Assembly: GCA_032871835.1 (NCBI GenBank)
Contig: CM065299.1
Span: 46,946,706 to 47,010,705, forward strand
Origin: Dipteronia dyeriana
Lineage: Eukaryota; Streptophyta; Magnoliopsida; Sapindales; Sapindaceae
DNA length: 64,000 nt
Reading direction: 5' to 3'
This document shows, piece after piece, positions 24,427 through 36,348 of this stretch; positions within the stretch are counted from its first letter, which is position 1, and the number at the start of each line of letters is the position of its first letter. Below the pieces are notes generated by a model. It did no database searches. It had not been told where the DNA came from and saw only the letters and a list, made by a program, of their open reading frames with translations. A program made the position numbers and the translations under genes.

Positions 24427-25453
24427 TGTTATTGTTTATGCCCTAAAGATGTAATTTGGCAAATGGATGTCAAGACTACATTCTTAATCGGCAATCTTGA
24501 TGAGAGCATCTATATGGTGCAACCAGAGGGATTCATGTCTCCAAGTCAAGAGAAAAAGGTTTGCAAGCAGCAAAGGTCCATCTATGGACTTAAGCATGCA
24601 TCTAGATCTTGGAACAGTAGGTTTGATGATGTGATCAAAACCTATGGCTTTAAGCAGAACGTCGATGAGCCTTGTGTCTACAAGCGCATCATTGACAAGA
24701 AAGTAGTTTTCTTGGTCCTATACGTAGATGATATCCTACTCATTGGGAATGATGTGGGAGTGTTGTCTGACTTAAAGGGCTGGCTAGCTACCCAAATCCA
24801 AATGAAAGATTTGGGAGAGCCAAGTTATGTTCTAGGGATCTAACTTATAAAGGATTGTAAGAACAAACTCTTAGCATTGTCTCAGGCATCATATACCGAT
24901 AATATTCTTATGCGATTTTCGATACAGAACTCCAAGAAAGGTAATTTACCTACCAAGCATGAAGTTCACTTGTCTAAGGAACAGCGTCCAAAGACACCTC
25001 AAGAGGTTGAGGATATGAGACGTGTACCCTATACATCAACAGTAGGTAGTCTTATGTATGCTATGTTATGCACCATACCGGACATCTGCTATGCAGTGGG
25101 AGTAGTCAGCAGATACCAGTACAACCCAGGATTGGATCATTGGGTTGTTGTCAAGACAATTCTCAAGTATCTTCAGAGAACGAGAGGCTATATACTAGTG
25201 TATTCCGGGCAGGTTTTGATCTCGTTAGGATACACGGATTCTGATTTTTAGTCAGACGGGGATTCTAGGAAATCCACCTCTGGATCAGTTTTCACCCTAG
25301 GTGGTAGAGCCATTGTGTGGAGAAGTATCAAGCAATCCTACATTGCTAACTCTACCACGAAAGCCGAATATATAGCCGCTTGTGAAGCTGCTAAAGAGAC
25401 TGTTTGGCTCCGTAAGTTCTTAAGTGATCTGAAAAATGTTCCAGACCTGGATA
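24427..25453 (+). repeat. Array unit 13
   Basis: RT has GNLDES, KQQRS, SDLKGW and EPSYVLGI. RNase H has CTIPDICYAV, RYQYNPG and GGRAIVW. It is the counterpart of unit 10, 3081 bp away. Confidence 0.93.
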
Positions 25454-26480
25454 TGTTATTGTTTATGCCCTAAAGATGTAATTTGGCAAATGGATGTCAA
25501 GAGTACATTCTTAATCGGCGATCTTGATGAGAGCATCTATATGGTGCAACCAGAGGAATTCATGTCTCCAAGTCAAGAGAAAAAGGTTTGCAAGCTGCAA
25601 AGGTCCATCTATGGACTTAAGCATGCATCTAGATCTTGGAACAGTAGGTTTGATGATGTGATCAAAACCTATGGCTTTAAGCAGAACGTCGATGAGCCTT
25701 GTGTCTACAAGCGCATCATTGACAAGAAAGTAGTTTTCTTTGTCCTATACGTAGATGATATCCTACTCATTGGGAATGATGTGGGAGTGTTGTCTGATGT
25801 AAAGGGCTGGCTAGCTACCCAAATCCAAATGAAAGATTTGGGAGAGCCAAGTTATGTTCTAGGGATCTAACTTATAAAGGATTGTAAGAACAAACTCATA
25901 GCATTGTCTCAGGCATCATATACCGATAATATTCTTATGCGATTTTCGATACAGAACTCCAAGAAAGGTAATTTACCTACCAAGCATGAAGTTCACTTGT
26001 CTAAGGAACAGCGTCCAAAGACAACTCAAGAGGTTGAGGATATGAGACGTGTACCCTATACATCAACAGTAGGTAGTCTTATGTATGCTATGTTATGCAC
26101 CATACCGGACATCTGCTATGCAGTGGGAGTAGTCAGCAGATACCAGTACAACCCAGGATTGGATCATTGGGTTGTTGTCAAGACAATTCTCAAGTATCTT
26201 CAGAGAACGAGAGGCTATATACTAGTGTATTCCGGGCAGGTTTTGATCTCGTTAGGATACACGGATTCTGATTTTTAGTCAGACGGGGATTCTAGGAAAT
26301 CTACCTCTGGATCAGTTTTCACCCTAGGTGGTAGTGCCATTGTGTGGAGAAGTATCAAGCAATCCTACATTGCTAACTCTACCACGAAAGCCGAATATAT
26401 AGCCGCTTGTGAAGCTGCTAAAGAGACTGTTTGGCTCCGTAAGTTCTTAAGTGATCTGAAAAATGTTCCAGACCTGGATA
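25454..26480 (+). repeat. Array unit 14
   Basis: DVKSTFLIGDL as in unit 11, plus PEEFMS (GAGGAATTC), EPSYVLGI, KTTQEVED, RYQYNPG and GGSAIVW. Confidence 0.93.
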
Positions 26481-27507
26481 TGTTATTGTTTATGCCCTAA
26501 AGATGTAATTTGGCAAATGGATGTCAAGAGTACATTCTTAATCGGCGATCTTGATGAGAGCATCTATATGGTGCAACCAGAGGAATTCATGTCTCCAAGT
26601 CAAGAGAAAAAGGTTTGCAAGCTGCAAAGGTCCATCTATGGACTTAAGCATGCATCTAGATCTTGGAACAGTAGGTTTGATGATGTGATCAAAACCTATG
26701 GCTTTAAGCAGAACGTCGATGAGCCTTGTGTCTACAAGCGCATCATTGACAAGAAAGTAGTTTTCTTTGTCCTATACGTAGATGATATCCTACTCATTGG
26801 GAATGATGTGGGAGTGTTGTCTGACTTAAAGGGCTGGCTAGCTACCCAAATCCAAATGAAAGATTTGGGAGAGGCAAGTTATGTTCTAGGGATCTAACTT
26901 ATAAAGGATTGTAAGAACAAACTCATAGCATTGTCTCAGGCATCATATACCGATAATATTCTTATGCGATTTTCGATACAGAACTCCAAGAAAGGTAATT
27001 TACCTACCAAGCATGAAGTTCACTTGTCTAAGGAACAGTGTCTAAAGACACCTCAAGAGGTTGAGGATATGAGACGTGTACCTTAGATATCAACAGTAGG
27101 TAGTCTCATGTATGCTATGTTATGCACCAGACCGGACATCTGCTATGCAGTGGGAGTAGTCAGCAGATACCAGTCCAACCTAGGATTGGATCATTGGGTT
27201 GTTGTCAAGACAATTCTCAAGTATCTTCAGAGAAGGAGAGGCTATATACTAGTGTATTCCGGGCAGGTTTTGATCTCGTTAGGATACACGGATTCTGATT
27301 TTTAGTCAGACGGGGATTCTAGGAAATCCACATCTGGATCAGTTTTCACCCTAGGTGGTGGAGCCATTGTGTGGAGATGTATTAAGCAATCCTACATTGC
27401 TAACTCTACCACGAAAGCCGAATATATAGCCGCTTGTGAATCAGCTAAAGAGACTGTTTGGCTCCGTAAGTTCTTAAGTGATCTGAAAGTTGTTCCAGAC
27501 CTGGATA
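26481..27507 (+). repeat. Array unit 15
   Basis: Shares DVKSTF and PEEFMS with unit 14, so those two are close copies in RT. It has SDLKGW, a TAG in RRVP-stop-IS (about 27082), CTRPD, SNLGLD, RRRGY and CESAKE. Confidence 0.93.
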
Positions 27508-28534
27508 TGTTATTGTTTGTGCCCTAAAGATGTAATTTAGCAAATGGATGTCAAGACTACATTCTTAATCGGCAATCTTGATGAGAGCATCTATATGGTG
27601 CAACCAGAGGGATTCATGTCTCCAAGTCAAGAGAAAAAGGTTTGCAAGCTGCAAAAGTACATCTATGGGCTTAAGCATGCATCTAGATCTTGGAACATTT
27701 GGTTTGATGATATGATCAAAACCTATGGTTTTAAGCAGAACGTCGATGAGCCTTGTGTCTACATGCGCATCATTGACAAGAAAGTAGTTTTCTTTGTCCT
27801 ATACGTAGATGATATCCTACTCATTGGGAATGATGTGGGAGTGTTGTCTGATGTAAAGGGCTGGCTAGCTACCCAAATCCAAATGAAAGATTTGGGAGAG
27901 GCAAGTTATGTTCTAGGGATCTAACTTATAAAGGATTGTAAGAACAAACTCTTAGCATTGTCTCAGGCATCATATACCGATAATATTCTTATGCGATTTT
28001 CGATACAGAACTCCAAGAAAGGTAATTTACCTACCAAGCAAGAAGTTCACTTGTCTAAGGAACAGCGTCCAAAGACACCTCAAGAGGTTGAGGATATGAG
28101 ACGTGTACCCTATATATCAACAGTAGGTAGTCTCATGTATGCTATGTTATGCACCATACCGGACATCTGCTATGCAGTGGGAGTAGTCAGCAGATACCAG
28201 TCCAACCCAGGACTGGATCATTGGGTTGTTGTCAAGACAATTCTCAAGTATCTTCAGAGAACGAGAGGCTATATACTAGTGTATTTCGGGCAGGTTTTGA
28301 TCTCGTTAGGAGACACGGATTCTGATTTTTAGTCAGACGGGGATTCTAGGAAATCCACATCTGGATCGGTTTTCACATTAGGTGATGGAGCCATTGTGTG
28401 GAGAAGTATCAAGCAATCCTACATTGCTAACTCTACCACGAAAGCCAAATATATAGCCGCTTGTGAAGCTACTAAAGAGACTGTTTGGCTCCGTAAGTTC
28501 TTAAGTGATCTGAAAGTTGTTCCAGACCTGGATA
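27508..28534 (+). repeat. Array unit 16
   Basis: TAG replaces TGG just before QMDV (about 27538). RT has GNLDES, LQKYIYG, NIWFDDMIK and YMRIID. RNase H has KQEVH, YFGQ, GDTDSDF, LGDGA and CEATKE. Confidence 0.93.
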
Positions 28535-29561
28535 TGTTAATGTTTGTGCCTTAAAGATGTAATTTGGAAAATGGATGTCAAGACTACATTCTTAATCGGC
28601 AATCTTGATGAGAGCATCTATATGGTGCAACCAGAGGGATTCATGTCTCCAAGTCAAGAGAAAAAGGTTTGCAATCTGCAAAGGTCCATCTATGGACTTA
28701 AGCATGCATCTAGATCTTGGAACAGTAGGTTTGATGATGTGATCAAAACCTATGGCTTTAAGCAGAACGTCGATGAGCCTTGTGTCTACAAGCGCATCAT
28801 TGACAAGAAAGTAGTTTTCTTGGTCCTATACGTAGATGATATCCTACTCATTGGGAATGATGTGGGAGTGTTGTCTGATGTAAAGGGCTGGCTAGCTACC
28901 CAAATCCAAATGAAAGATTTGGGTGAGCCAAGTTATGTTCTAGGGATCTAACTTATAAAGGATTGTAAGAACAAACTCTTAGCATTGTCTCAGGCATCAT
29001 ATACCGATAATATTCTTATGCGATTTTCGATACAGAACTCCAAGAAAGGTAAATTACCTACCAAGCAAGAAGTTCACTTGTCTAAGGAACAGCGTCCAAA
29101 GACACCTCAAGAGGTTGAGGCTATGAGACGTGTACCCTATACATCAACAGTAGGTAGTCTCATGTATGCTATGTTATGCACCATACCGGACATCTGCTAT
29201 GCAGTGGGAGTAGTCAGCAGATACCAGTCCAACCCAGGATTGGATCATTGGGTTGTTGTCAAGACAATTCTCAAGTATCTTCAGAGAACGAGAGGCTATA
29301 TACTAGTGTATTTTGGGCAGGTTTTGATCTCGTTAGGATACACGGATTCTGATTTTTAGTCAGACGGGGATTCTAGGAAATCCACATCTGGATCGGTTTT
29401 CACATTAGGTGGTGGATCCATTGTGTGGAGAAGTATCAAGCAATTCTACATTGCTAACTCTACCACGAAAGCCGAATATATAGCCGCTTGTGAAGCTGCT
29501 AAAGAGACTGTTTGGCTCCGTAAGTTCTTAAGTGATCTGAAAGTTGTTCCAGACCTGGATA
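28535..29561 (+). repeat. Array unit 17
   Basis: WKMDV, GNLDES, CNLQRS, EPSYVLGI, GKLPTKQEVH, EAMRRVPY, YFGQ and KQFYIA. KQEVH and YFGQ link it with unit 16. Confidence 0.93.
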
Positions 29562-30588
29562 TGTTATTGTTTGTGCCTTAAAGAGGTAATTTGGCAAATG
29601 GATGTCAAGACTACATTCTTAATCGGCAATCTTGATGAGAGCATCTATGTGGTGCAACCAGAGGGATTCATGTCTCCAAGTCAAGAGAAAAAGGTTTGCA
29701 ATCTGCAAAGGTCCATCTATGGACTTAAGCATGCATCTAGATCTTGGAACAGTAGGTTTGATGATGTGATCAAAACCTATGGCTTTAAGCAGAACGTCGA
29801 TGAGCCTTGTGTCTACAAGCGCATCATTGACAAGAAAGTAGTTTTCTTGGTCCTATACGTAGATGATATCCTACTCATTGGGAATGATGTGGGAGTGTTG
29901 TCTGATGTAAAGGGCTGGCTAGCTACCCAAATCCAAATGAAAGATTTGGGAGAGCCAAGTTATGTTCTATTGATCTAACTTATAAAGGATTTTAAGAACA
30001 AACTCTTAGCATTGTCTCAGGCATCATATACCGATAATATTCTTATGCGATTTTCGATACAGAACTCCAAGAAAGGTAATTTACCTACCAAGCTTGAAGT
30101 TCACTTGTCTAAGGAACAGCGTCCAAAGACACCTCAAGAGGTTGAGGATATGAGACGTGTACCCTATACATCAACAGTAGGTAGTCTCATGTTTGCTATG
30201 TTATGCACCATACCGGACATCTGCTATGCAGTAGGAGTAGTCAGCAGATACCAGTCCAACCCAGGATTGGATCATTGGGTTGTTGTCAAGACAATTCTCA
30301 AGTATCTTCAGAGAACGAGAGGCTATATACTAGTGTTTTCCGGGCAGGTTTTGATCTCGTTAGGATACACGGATTCTGATTTTTAGTCAGACGGGGATTC
30401 TAGGAAATCCACATCTGGATCAGTTTTCACCCTAGGTGGTGGAGCCATTGTGTGGAGAAGTATCAAGCAATCCTACATTGCTAACTCTACCACGAAAGCC
30501 GAATATATTGCCGCTTGTGAAGCTGCTAAAGAGACTGTTTGGCTCCGTAAGTTCTTAAGTGATCTGAAAGTTGTTCCAGACCTGGATA
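29562..30588 (+). repeat. Array unit 18
   Basis: KEVIWQMDV, IYVVQ, CNLQRS (as in unit 17), YVLLI, DFKNK, KLEVH, MFAML and LVFSGQ. Confidence 0.93.
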
Positions 30589-31614
30589 TGTTATTGTTTG
30601 TGCCCTAAAGATGTAATTTGGCAAATGGATGTCAAGACTACATTCTTAATCGGCAATCTTGATGAGAGCATCTATATGGTGCAACCAGAGGGATTCATGT
30701 CTCCAAGTCAAGAGAAAAAGGTTTGCAAGCTGCAAAGGTCCATCTTTGGACTTAAGCATGCATCTAGATCTTGGAACAGTAGGTTTGATGATGTGATCAA
30801 AACCTATGGTTTTAAGCAGAACGTCGATGAGCCTTGTGTCTACAACCGCATCATTGACAAGAAAGTAGTTTTCTTGGTCCTATACGTAGATGATATCCTA
30901 CTCATTGGGAATGATGTGGGAGTGTTGTCTGATGTAAAGGGCTGGCTAGCTACCCAAATCCAAATGAAAGATTTGGGAGAGGCAAGTTATGTTCTAGGGA
31001 TCTAACTTATAAAGGATTGTAAGAAAAAACTCATAGCATTGTCTCAGGCATCATATACCGATAATATTCTTATGCGATTTTCGATACAGAACTCCAAGAA
31101 AGGTAATTTACCTACCAAGCATGAAGTTCACTTGTCTAAGGAACAGCGTCCAAAGACACCTCAAGAGGTTGAGGCTATGAGAGTGTACCCTATACATCAA
31201 CAGTAGGTAGTCTCATGTATGCTATGTTATGCACCATACCGAACATCTGCTATGTAGTGGGAGTAGTCAGCAGATACCAGTCCAACCCAGGATTTGATCA
31301 TTGGGTTGTTGTCAAGACAATTCTCAAGTATCTTCAGAGAAGGAGAGGCTATATACTAGTGTATTCCGGGCAGGTTTTGATCTCGTTAGGGTACACGGAT
31401 TCTGATTTTTAGTCAGACGGGGATTCTAGGAAATCCACATCTGGATCAGTTTTCACCCTAGGTGGTGGAGCCATTGTGTGGAGAAGTATCAAGCAATTCT
31501 ACATTGCTAACTCTACCACGAAAGCCGAATATATAGCCGCTTGTGAAGCTGCTAAAGAGACTGTTTGGCTCCGTAAGTTCTTAAGTGATCTGAAAGTTGT
31601 TCCAGACCTGGATA
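30589..31614 (+). repeat. Array unit 19
   Basis: 1026 bp: one base lost at about 31182 shifts RNase H. It has SIFGLKHA and YNRIID (compare unit 3), CTIPNICYVV, GFDHW and RRRGY. Confidence 0.93.
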
Positions 31615-32634
31615 TGTTATTATTTGTGCCCTAAAGATGTAATTTGGCAAATGAATGTCAAGACTACATTCTAAATCGGCGATCTTGATGAGAGCATCTA
31701 TATGGTTCAACCAGAGGGATTCATGTCTCTAAGTCAAGAGAAAAAGCTTTGCAAGCTGCAAAGGTCCATCTATGGACTTAAGCATGCATCTAGATCTTGG
31801 AACAGTAGGTTTGATGATGTGATCAAAGCCTATGGCTTTAAGCAGAACGTCGATGAGCCTTGTGTCTACAAGCGCATCATTGACAAGAAAGCAGTTTTCT
31901 TTGTCCTATACGTAGATGATATCCTACTCATTTGGAATGATGTGGGAGTGTTGTCTGATGTAAAGGGCTGGCTAGCTTGCCAAATATAAATGAAAGATTT
32001 GGGATAGGCAAGTTTTGTTGTAGGTATCTAACTTATAAGGGATTATAAGAACAAACTCATAGCATTGTCTCAGGCATCATATTCCGATAAGATTCTTGTG
32101 TGATTTTCGATACAGAACTCCAAGAATGGTAATTTACCTACCAAGCATGAAGTTCACTTGTCTAAGGAACAGTGTCCAAAGACACCTCAAGAGGTTGAGG
32201 ATATGAGACATGTACCCTATGCATCGGCAGTAGGTAGTATCATATATGCTATGTTATACACCAGACCGGACATCTGCTATGCATTGGGAGTAGTCAGCAA
32301 ATACAAGTCCAACCCAGGATTGGATCATTGGGTTGCTGTCAAGACAATTCTGAAGTATCTTCAGAGAACGAGAGGCTATATGCTAGTGTTTTCCGGGCAG
32401 GTTTTGATCTCGTTAGGATACACGGATTCTGATTTTTAGTCAGACGGGGATTCTAGAAAATCTATATCTGGATCAGTTTTCACAATGGAGCCATTGTGTT
32501 GAGAAGTATTAAGCAATTCTACGGTGCTAACTCGACCACGAAAGCCGATTATGTAGCCGCTTGTGAAGCTGTTAAAGAGACTGTTTGGCTCCATAAGTTC
32601 ATAAGTGATTTGAAAGTTGTTCCAGACCTGGATA
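31615..32634 (+). repeat. Array unit 20, divergent edge unit
   Basis: 1020 bp, with a 7-bp deletion near 32480. It differs from the others at many sites: QMNVKTTF-stop, SLSQEKKLC, LIWNDVG, ACQI, SYSDKILV, RHVPYASAVGSIIYAMLYTRPD, GVVSKYKSN and VAVKTILKYL. Several of these (SDKILV, YASAVGS, SKY, VAVKT) match the A2 copy rather than the array majority, so they look ancestral. It runs directly into the LTR at 32635. Confidence 0.92.
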
Positions 32635-34670
32635 TGTTATTGTTTGTGCCATAAAGATTTAATTTGTAAATGGATTTATGAAATAAATAAAAGAAAATTT
32701 TAATTCGTTCTTGCTATGTTGTTTATTTATAACTTGTGCATATATTTAACATCCAAGATTGTCGGATGTAATCTCGAATTGTGTATATGAGTTTCATATA
32801 TAGATGGATACAGTAACAGACGTGCAATCTAAAGATTCCGTAGATAGAAAATAAAGCTAGGTACTTTATTTACGGTTAATTTATAGTTGCGGTCCACTCC
32901 GTAATGTAAAATGATTCTATCCTGAATAATTCATATGAGATATGGGAATGGAGGAACCATGTATGATGTGATCGTATGGGAATGGGCCATGATCTATATG
33001 AATCTTTCACCATGATCTGTTTACCCATGAGACTCATATATATCAACTAATGATTGCTATATGTAGGCGATCTTAATCCTGAGTGTCTTATCGACTCCTT
33101 CAGGTTAGATCATAGTCTTTGATATACCATGGGTGAGCTCGGATGCATTTCCTGATTAATATACTCCGTATGTTGGGATTTTGATTTGGCTTGTGGCTGG
33201 GAAGGTTTGTACACAATAGTGGAATCTACTCCTTCTTGTGAGAAGTAGATGGTATTCCTTTAAGAGTTGATTCGGGGCTTGAACAATATGAGAGCTCTCC
33301 TAATTCCGTGAGGAAATAGGATTTATTGTCCATTAGAGAATCAACCGTACTTAAAGGATATATGTAATTAGAGGGGTATAACGGACATTATGACCCAACT
33401 CTAATAATGAACTACTGTGAAGGATCACACCATATGTAATAGCTATATTGGTGGACACCGAGTTGTATAGGTCTGTGTAAAAGCGTCTGCAGTTGAGAGA
33501 GTGTAGCTTCGGGTTTATAGTTGAATAACACCGGAGTTAATAATCAAGAAATATTAATTAAAGAGTTTAATTAATGATTCCGAGGATTATTGGAGCTCAA
33601 AATATTGTGGGTCCATTAGGTCCCCTTGCTAGCCCTATCGATTTAGGTAACTAGGGTCACGGTTAATTAATTTAATTGTCTAATTAATTATGTTACGAAA
33701 GTGACATGTATTTATTCGAGAATTAATTGAATAATGAAACTATTTGATTAATGAATGTTAATAGTTAAATTAATTAAATAATTTGATTATTTAAATACAT
33801 TAATAATTATGAATTATTTATTAACTATTAAATGGAGAATGTTAGTTGATATTTGGTTTTAGGTGAAAATAAAATAATAGGATTATTTTATTTGTATTAA
33901 ATCATTTATCTAAGTATTTGATTTTAAGTTTAAATTTAAAATACTAGTTATCACTTTTAATATATATGATATATTTTTTTATAACTAAAATTATATATAT
34001 CAACTAACAACAAAAGAATTTGCATGTGATGCAAATATTGGAAACGTGCAAGACAAACACATATCAACACATCACACATTGTTTGCATGAGATGCAAATT
34101 GAGTGTGTGTGAGATATGCACCTGATACCAACGCACTTATATCAAAAAACAAGAGTTTGCAAATGATGCAATTAAGTGTGCTCTGATTTGTGAAAAGTGT
34201 GAGCGTGTGATAAAAGCAATAAAGAGAGAACAAGTTTGGGGTGTAGAGTACACCGTTGAAACAAAATAATAATAATAATAATAATAAGATTTTCATTTTT
34301 CATAACTAGAATTGTTCTAAGTTTTTTTTTTCTTGAGAAGAAAGAGTTTCTTCAAGGTTTTTCTCTACATCCTCCATTCAAATTTTTAAGACCGTGACGC
34401 GCCCACACGCAGTTATCAGTCCCGGGAGATAGTGAGGAAGATCGAGTGGTTCATATAGGAGCACATCGTAAAGTGAAGGAGCCTCCAAACGTTGGTAAGA
34501 TTTTCTTCTTCTGATTTATTGATTACAATTTCCTGTATAAAAATATTGTATGTATGAGTTTCGAAAATAATTACGATCTCAAGTTCACTGGTCCAAGATA
34601 CAGATTATGATCTGTATAAAAATGTTAAAACCTTACTTTCGCTGCGTGACCGGTGAACGAGGTTCCAACA
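32635..34670 (+). repeat. Copia family A LTR shared by A1 (3') and A2 (5')
   Basis: Aligns with the A2 3' LTR (40236-42413), starting TGTTATTGTTTGTGCC (against TGTTGGGGTTTATGCC) and ending GAGGTTCCAACA. 2036 bp. On its left is the RNase H end of array unit 20 with no PPT; on its right is the A2 primer site. It therefore serves as the end of A1 and the start of A2. An (AAT)n microsatellite is at 34265-34287. ORFs inside are chance. Confidence 0.9.
34265..34287 (+). repeat. (AAT)n microsatellite
   Basis: About 7.5 AAT repeats inside the family A LTR; absent at the same place in the 3' LTR. Confidence 0.9.
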
Positions 34671-34672
34671 AC

Positions 34673-34686
34673 TGGTATCAGAGCCA
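34673..34686 (+). other. Primer binding site, tRNA-iMet type (A2)
   Basis: TGGTATCAGAGCCA begins two bases after the LTR end. It is the standard primer site of plant Ty1/copia elements, complementary to the 3' end of initiator tRNA-Met. Confidence 0.92.
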
Positions 34687-36348
34687 ATTTATTTTTTGAA
34701 AAAGGAATTGTTTTTGATGCTCCTCTATGTATGAATGTGTATGAACCATCTATATGATTATATGAATGTTTAGAATTAAATTGTTTAATTTAAACATGGT
34801 TGATCGTAAATTTTCATGGTACTGTGGATTTAGGGTTCATGAGTTGTATAATATTTTTATTTATTTATTTATTTTTACTATTATAGTATTGTAAATATAA
34901 AAAAAAAATTGTAACTTGTAAACGAAGAACTGGAAACATGCATGAAAGTGGTACTATTTACCAGACACTATTCACCGGGGGTACTGTTCATACGGTACTA
35001 TTCACATCTTGCACGTTCCGTTGGCAAGTGTTGCCAAGTGCGTTCCGTGCGGATTTTCTGTTCCGGATTCATGAGATAAATTGAAGTGACCTGAAGAGAC
35101 AGGAAGATTTTTGAAGTTACAAGAAGACCAAGGAATGCCTTAGGGGATTTTTTTGTAATTTTAGATTCAAATTAGGTTAAATAATCCACAGTACTCGATC
35201 AATTCATGTATGCTTTATATTATGTGATGATAAAAGTATTGTCATGCATACATATGTCATTTAGATTAGATGTGCCTACACAAATATATTTGATATGTCA
35301 TACATGCATCATAGCCTGATATTTTATGTATTTTTTTTAATGTGATTAAAATGGACAATATACATAAATGGCTATGAATAATGAGATTAGTTTTTTAATG
35401 GTTAAAAAACTTGGTAATTCTCATTAATATTAATCTAGTTATTAAAGAGTTTAATAAGTTTGAGTAATGGGGTCATTTATTATATTTAAGATTAATATGA
35501 TTAATTACCTAATAGTAAATGAACCGAATAAAGTGTTAGAGTTTTAATAGTTAAAACTTGGTAAACACTATCATAATAATTTGACCTTAGTAAATAGTTT
35601 ACAAAGGCTTAGATTATTTCACTAATAGATTAGATTTTTAATTGTTAAAAATCATTAATAATTTATTGGTTAATTAGAATATGATTCTAATAATGAATTA
35701 GTTAATGCACTAGATAACATGATTAAAGTTAGTCGTTTGATCTTGTAGAGTCTAAGTACATTAACGGAGAATAGAAAACCATAGTTTCTAAAATAGTGAG
35801 TGGGAGAGGGATATATGACATATATATCCCGCGGTCTCCATCATTAGTTCAACACCGTGAGATCCGAGTGAGGCCTCGTGATGGCTTTGCTTTTGTCCTC
35901 CCTAAAGAGGGTTTCCACAAAGGTCAATGCCAAGGTTGACTTCTTAACGGATAGGATTTCCGAGGGTATTTCAGGATTGACCGATCCTAAGGCGACAATT
36001 CTCGAGTTAAGCTCGTGAGATCTGAAATGGTGAGTTACACTCACAAAGGTTTTGATTAAGTTTGTTAATTAAAAACCTGACTAAATAAACAATGGTTGAA
36101 TGATATGGAATAAGAGTTATTCTAGAATATCATTTGATTGAGAATGTCTCGGTCCAAAATGTAAAGACTTGACCGACCCAAAGGCGGCACTTCTTTGTGC
36201 TATGTTGGATTGTTGTGGTATAGTAACTAGTTTTAGGGTAGTTCTAGTTCATTAAACATGTCCATGCATCATGTTTAAATTTATACCAAAGCACTTGCAC
36301 TTGTTTTAAATAAATGATTGAATGAATGTTTTATTTATTTCAGCAATA
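34687..36348 (+). other. A2 untranslated leader
   Basis: About 1.66 kb between the PBS and the first gag ATG, AT-rich and without a recognisable reading frame. Two similar segments (about 35973-36010 and 36166-36200, with TTGACCGA and AAGGCG) hint at an old internal duplication. TTTATTTATTTCAG at 36330-36343 looks like a 3' splice site six bases before the gag ATG. Confidence 0.6.

Larger units (their letters stand above)
12104..32634 (+). repeat. Tandem array of 20 units (~1027 bp) from copia RT-RNase H plus LTR head
   Basis: Twenty direct units start at 12104, 13131, 14158, 15185, 16212, 17239, 18266, 19293, 20320, 21346, 22373, 23401, 24427, 25454, 26481, 27508, 28535, 29562, 30589 and 31615. 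The period is 1027 bp in 15 units; the others are 1026, 1028 or 1020. Each unit has about 31 bp of LTR head (TGTTATTGTTTATGCC...), then RT from QMDVKTTFLIG to YVDD (offset about 295) and LGI-TAA, then RNase H to YTDSDF-TAG and VVPDLD. The period equals 1 modulo 3, so no frame passes through successive units. It is a retrotransposon-derived satellite-like array, not a gene family. Confidence 0.97.

Noticed and set aside
12104..32634. CRISPR-like or bacterial diversity-generating / retron system, because an RT is repeated many times
   Set aside because: Units abut with no spacers, are 1 kb long, encode copia RT and RNase H with YVDD, and sit between plant LTRs.
12104..32634. Multigene family of domesticated RT genes
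   Set aside because: Units carry shared stops, have no promoters of their own, shift frame each repeat and contain only a fragment; decay differs from unit to unit.
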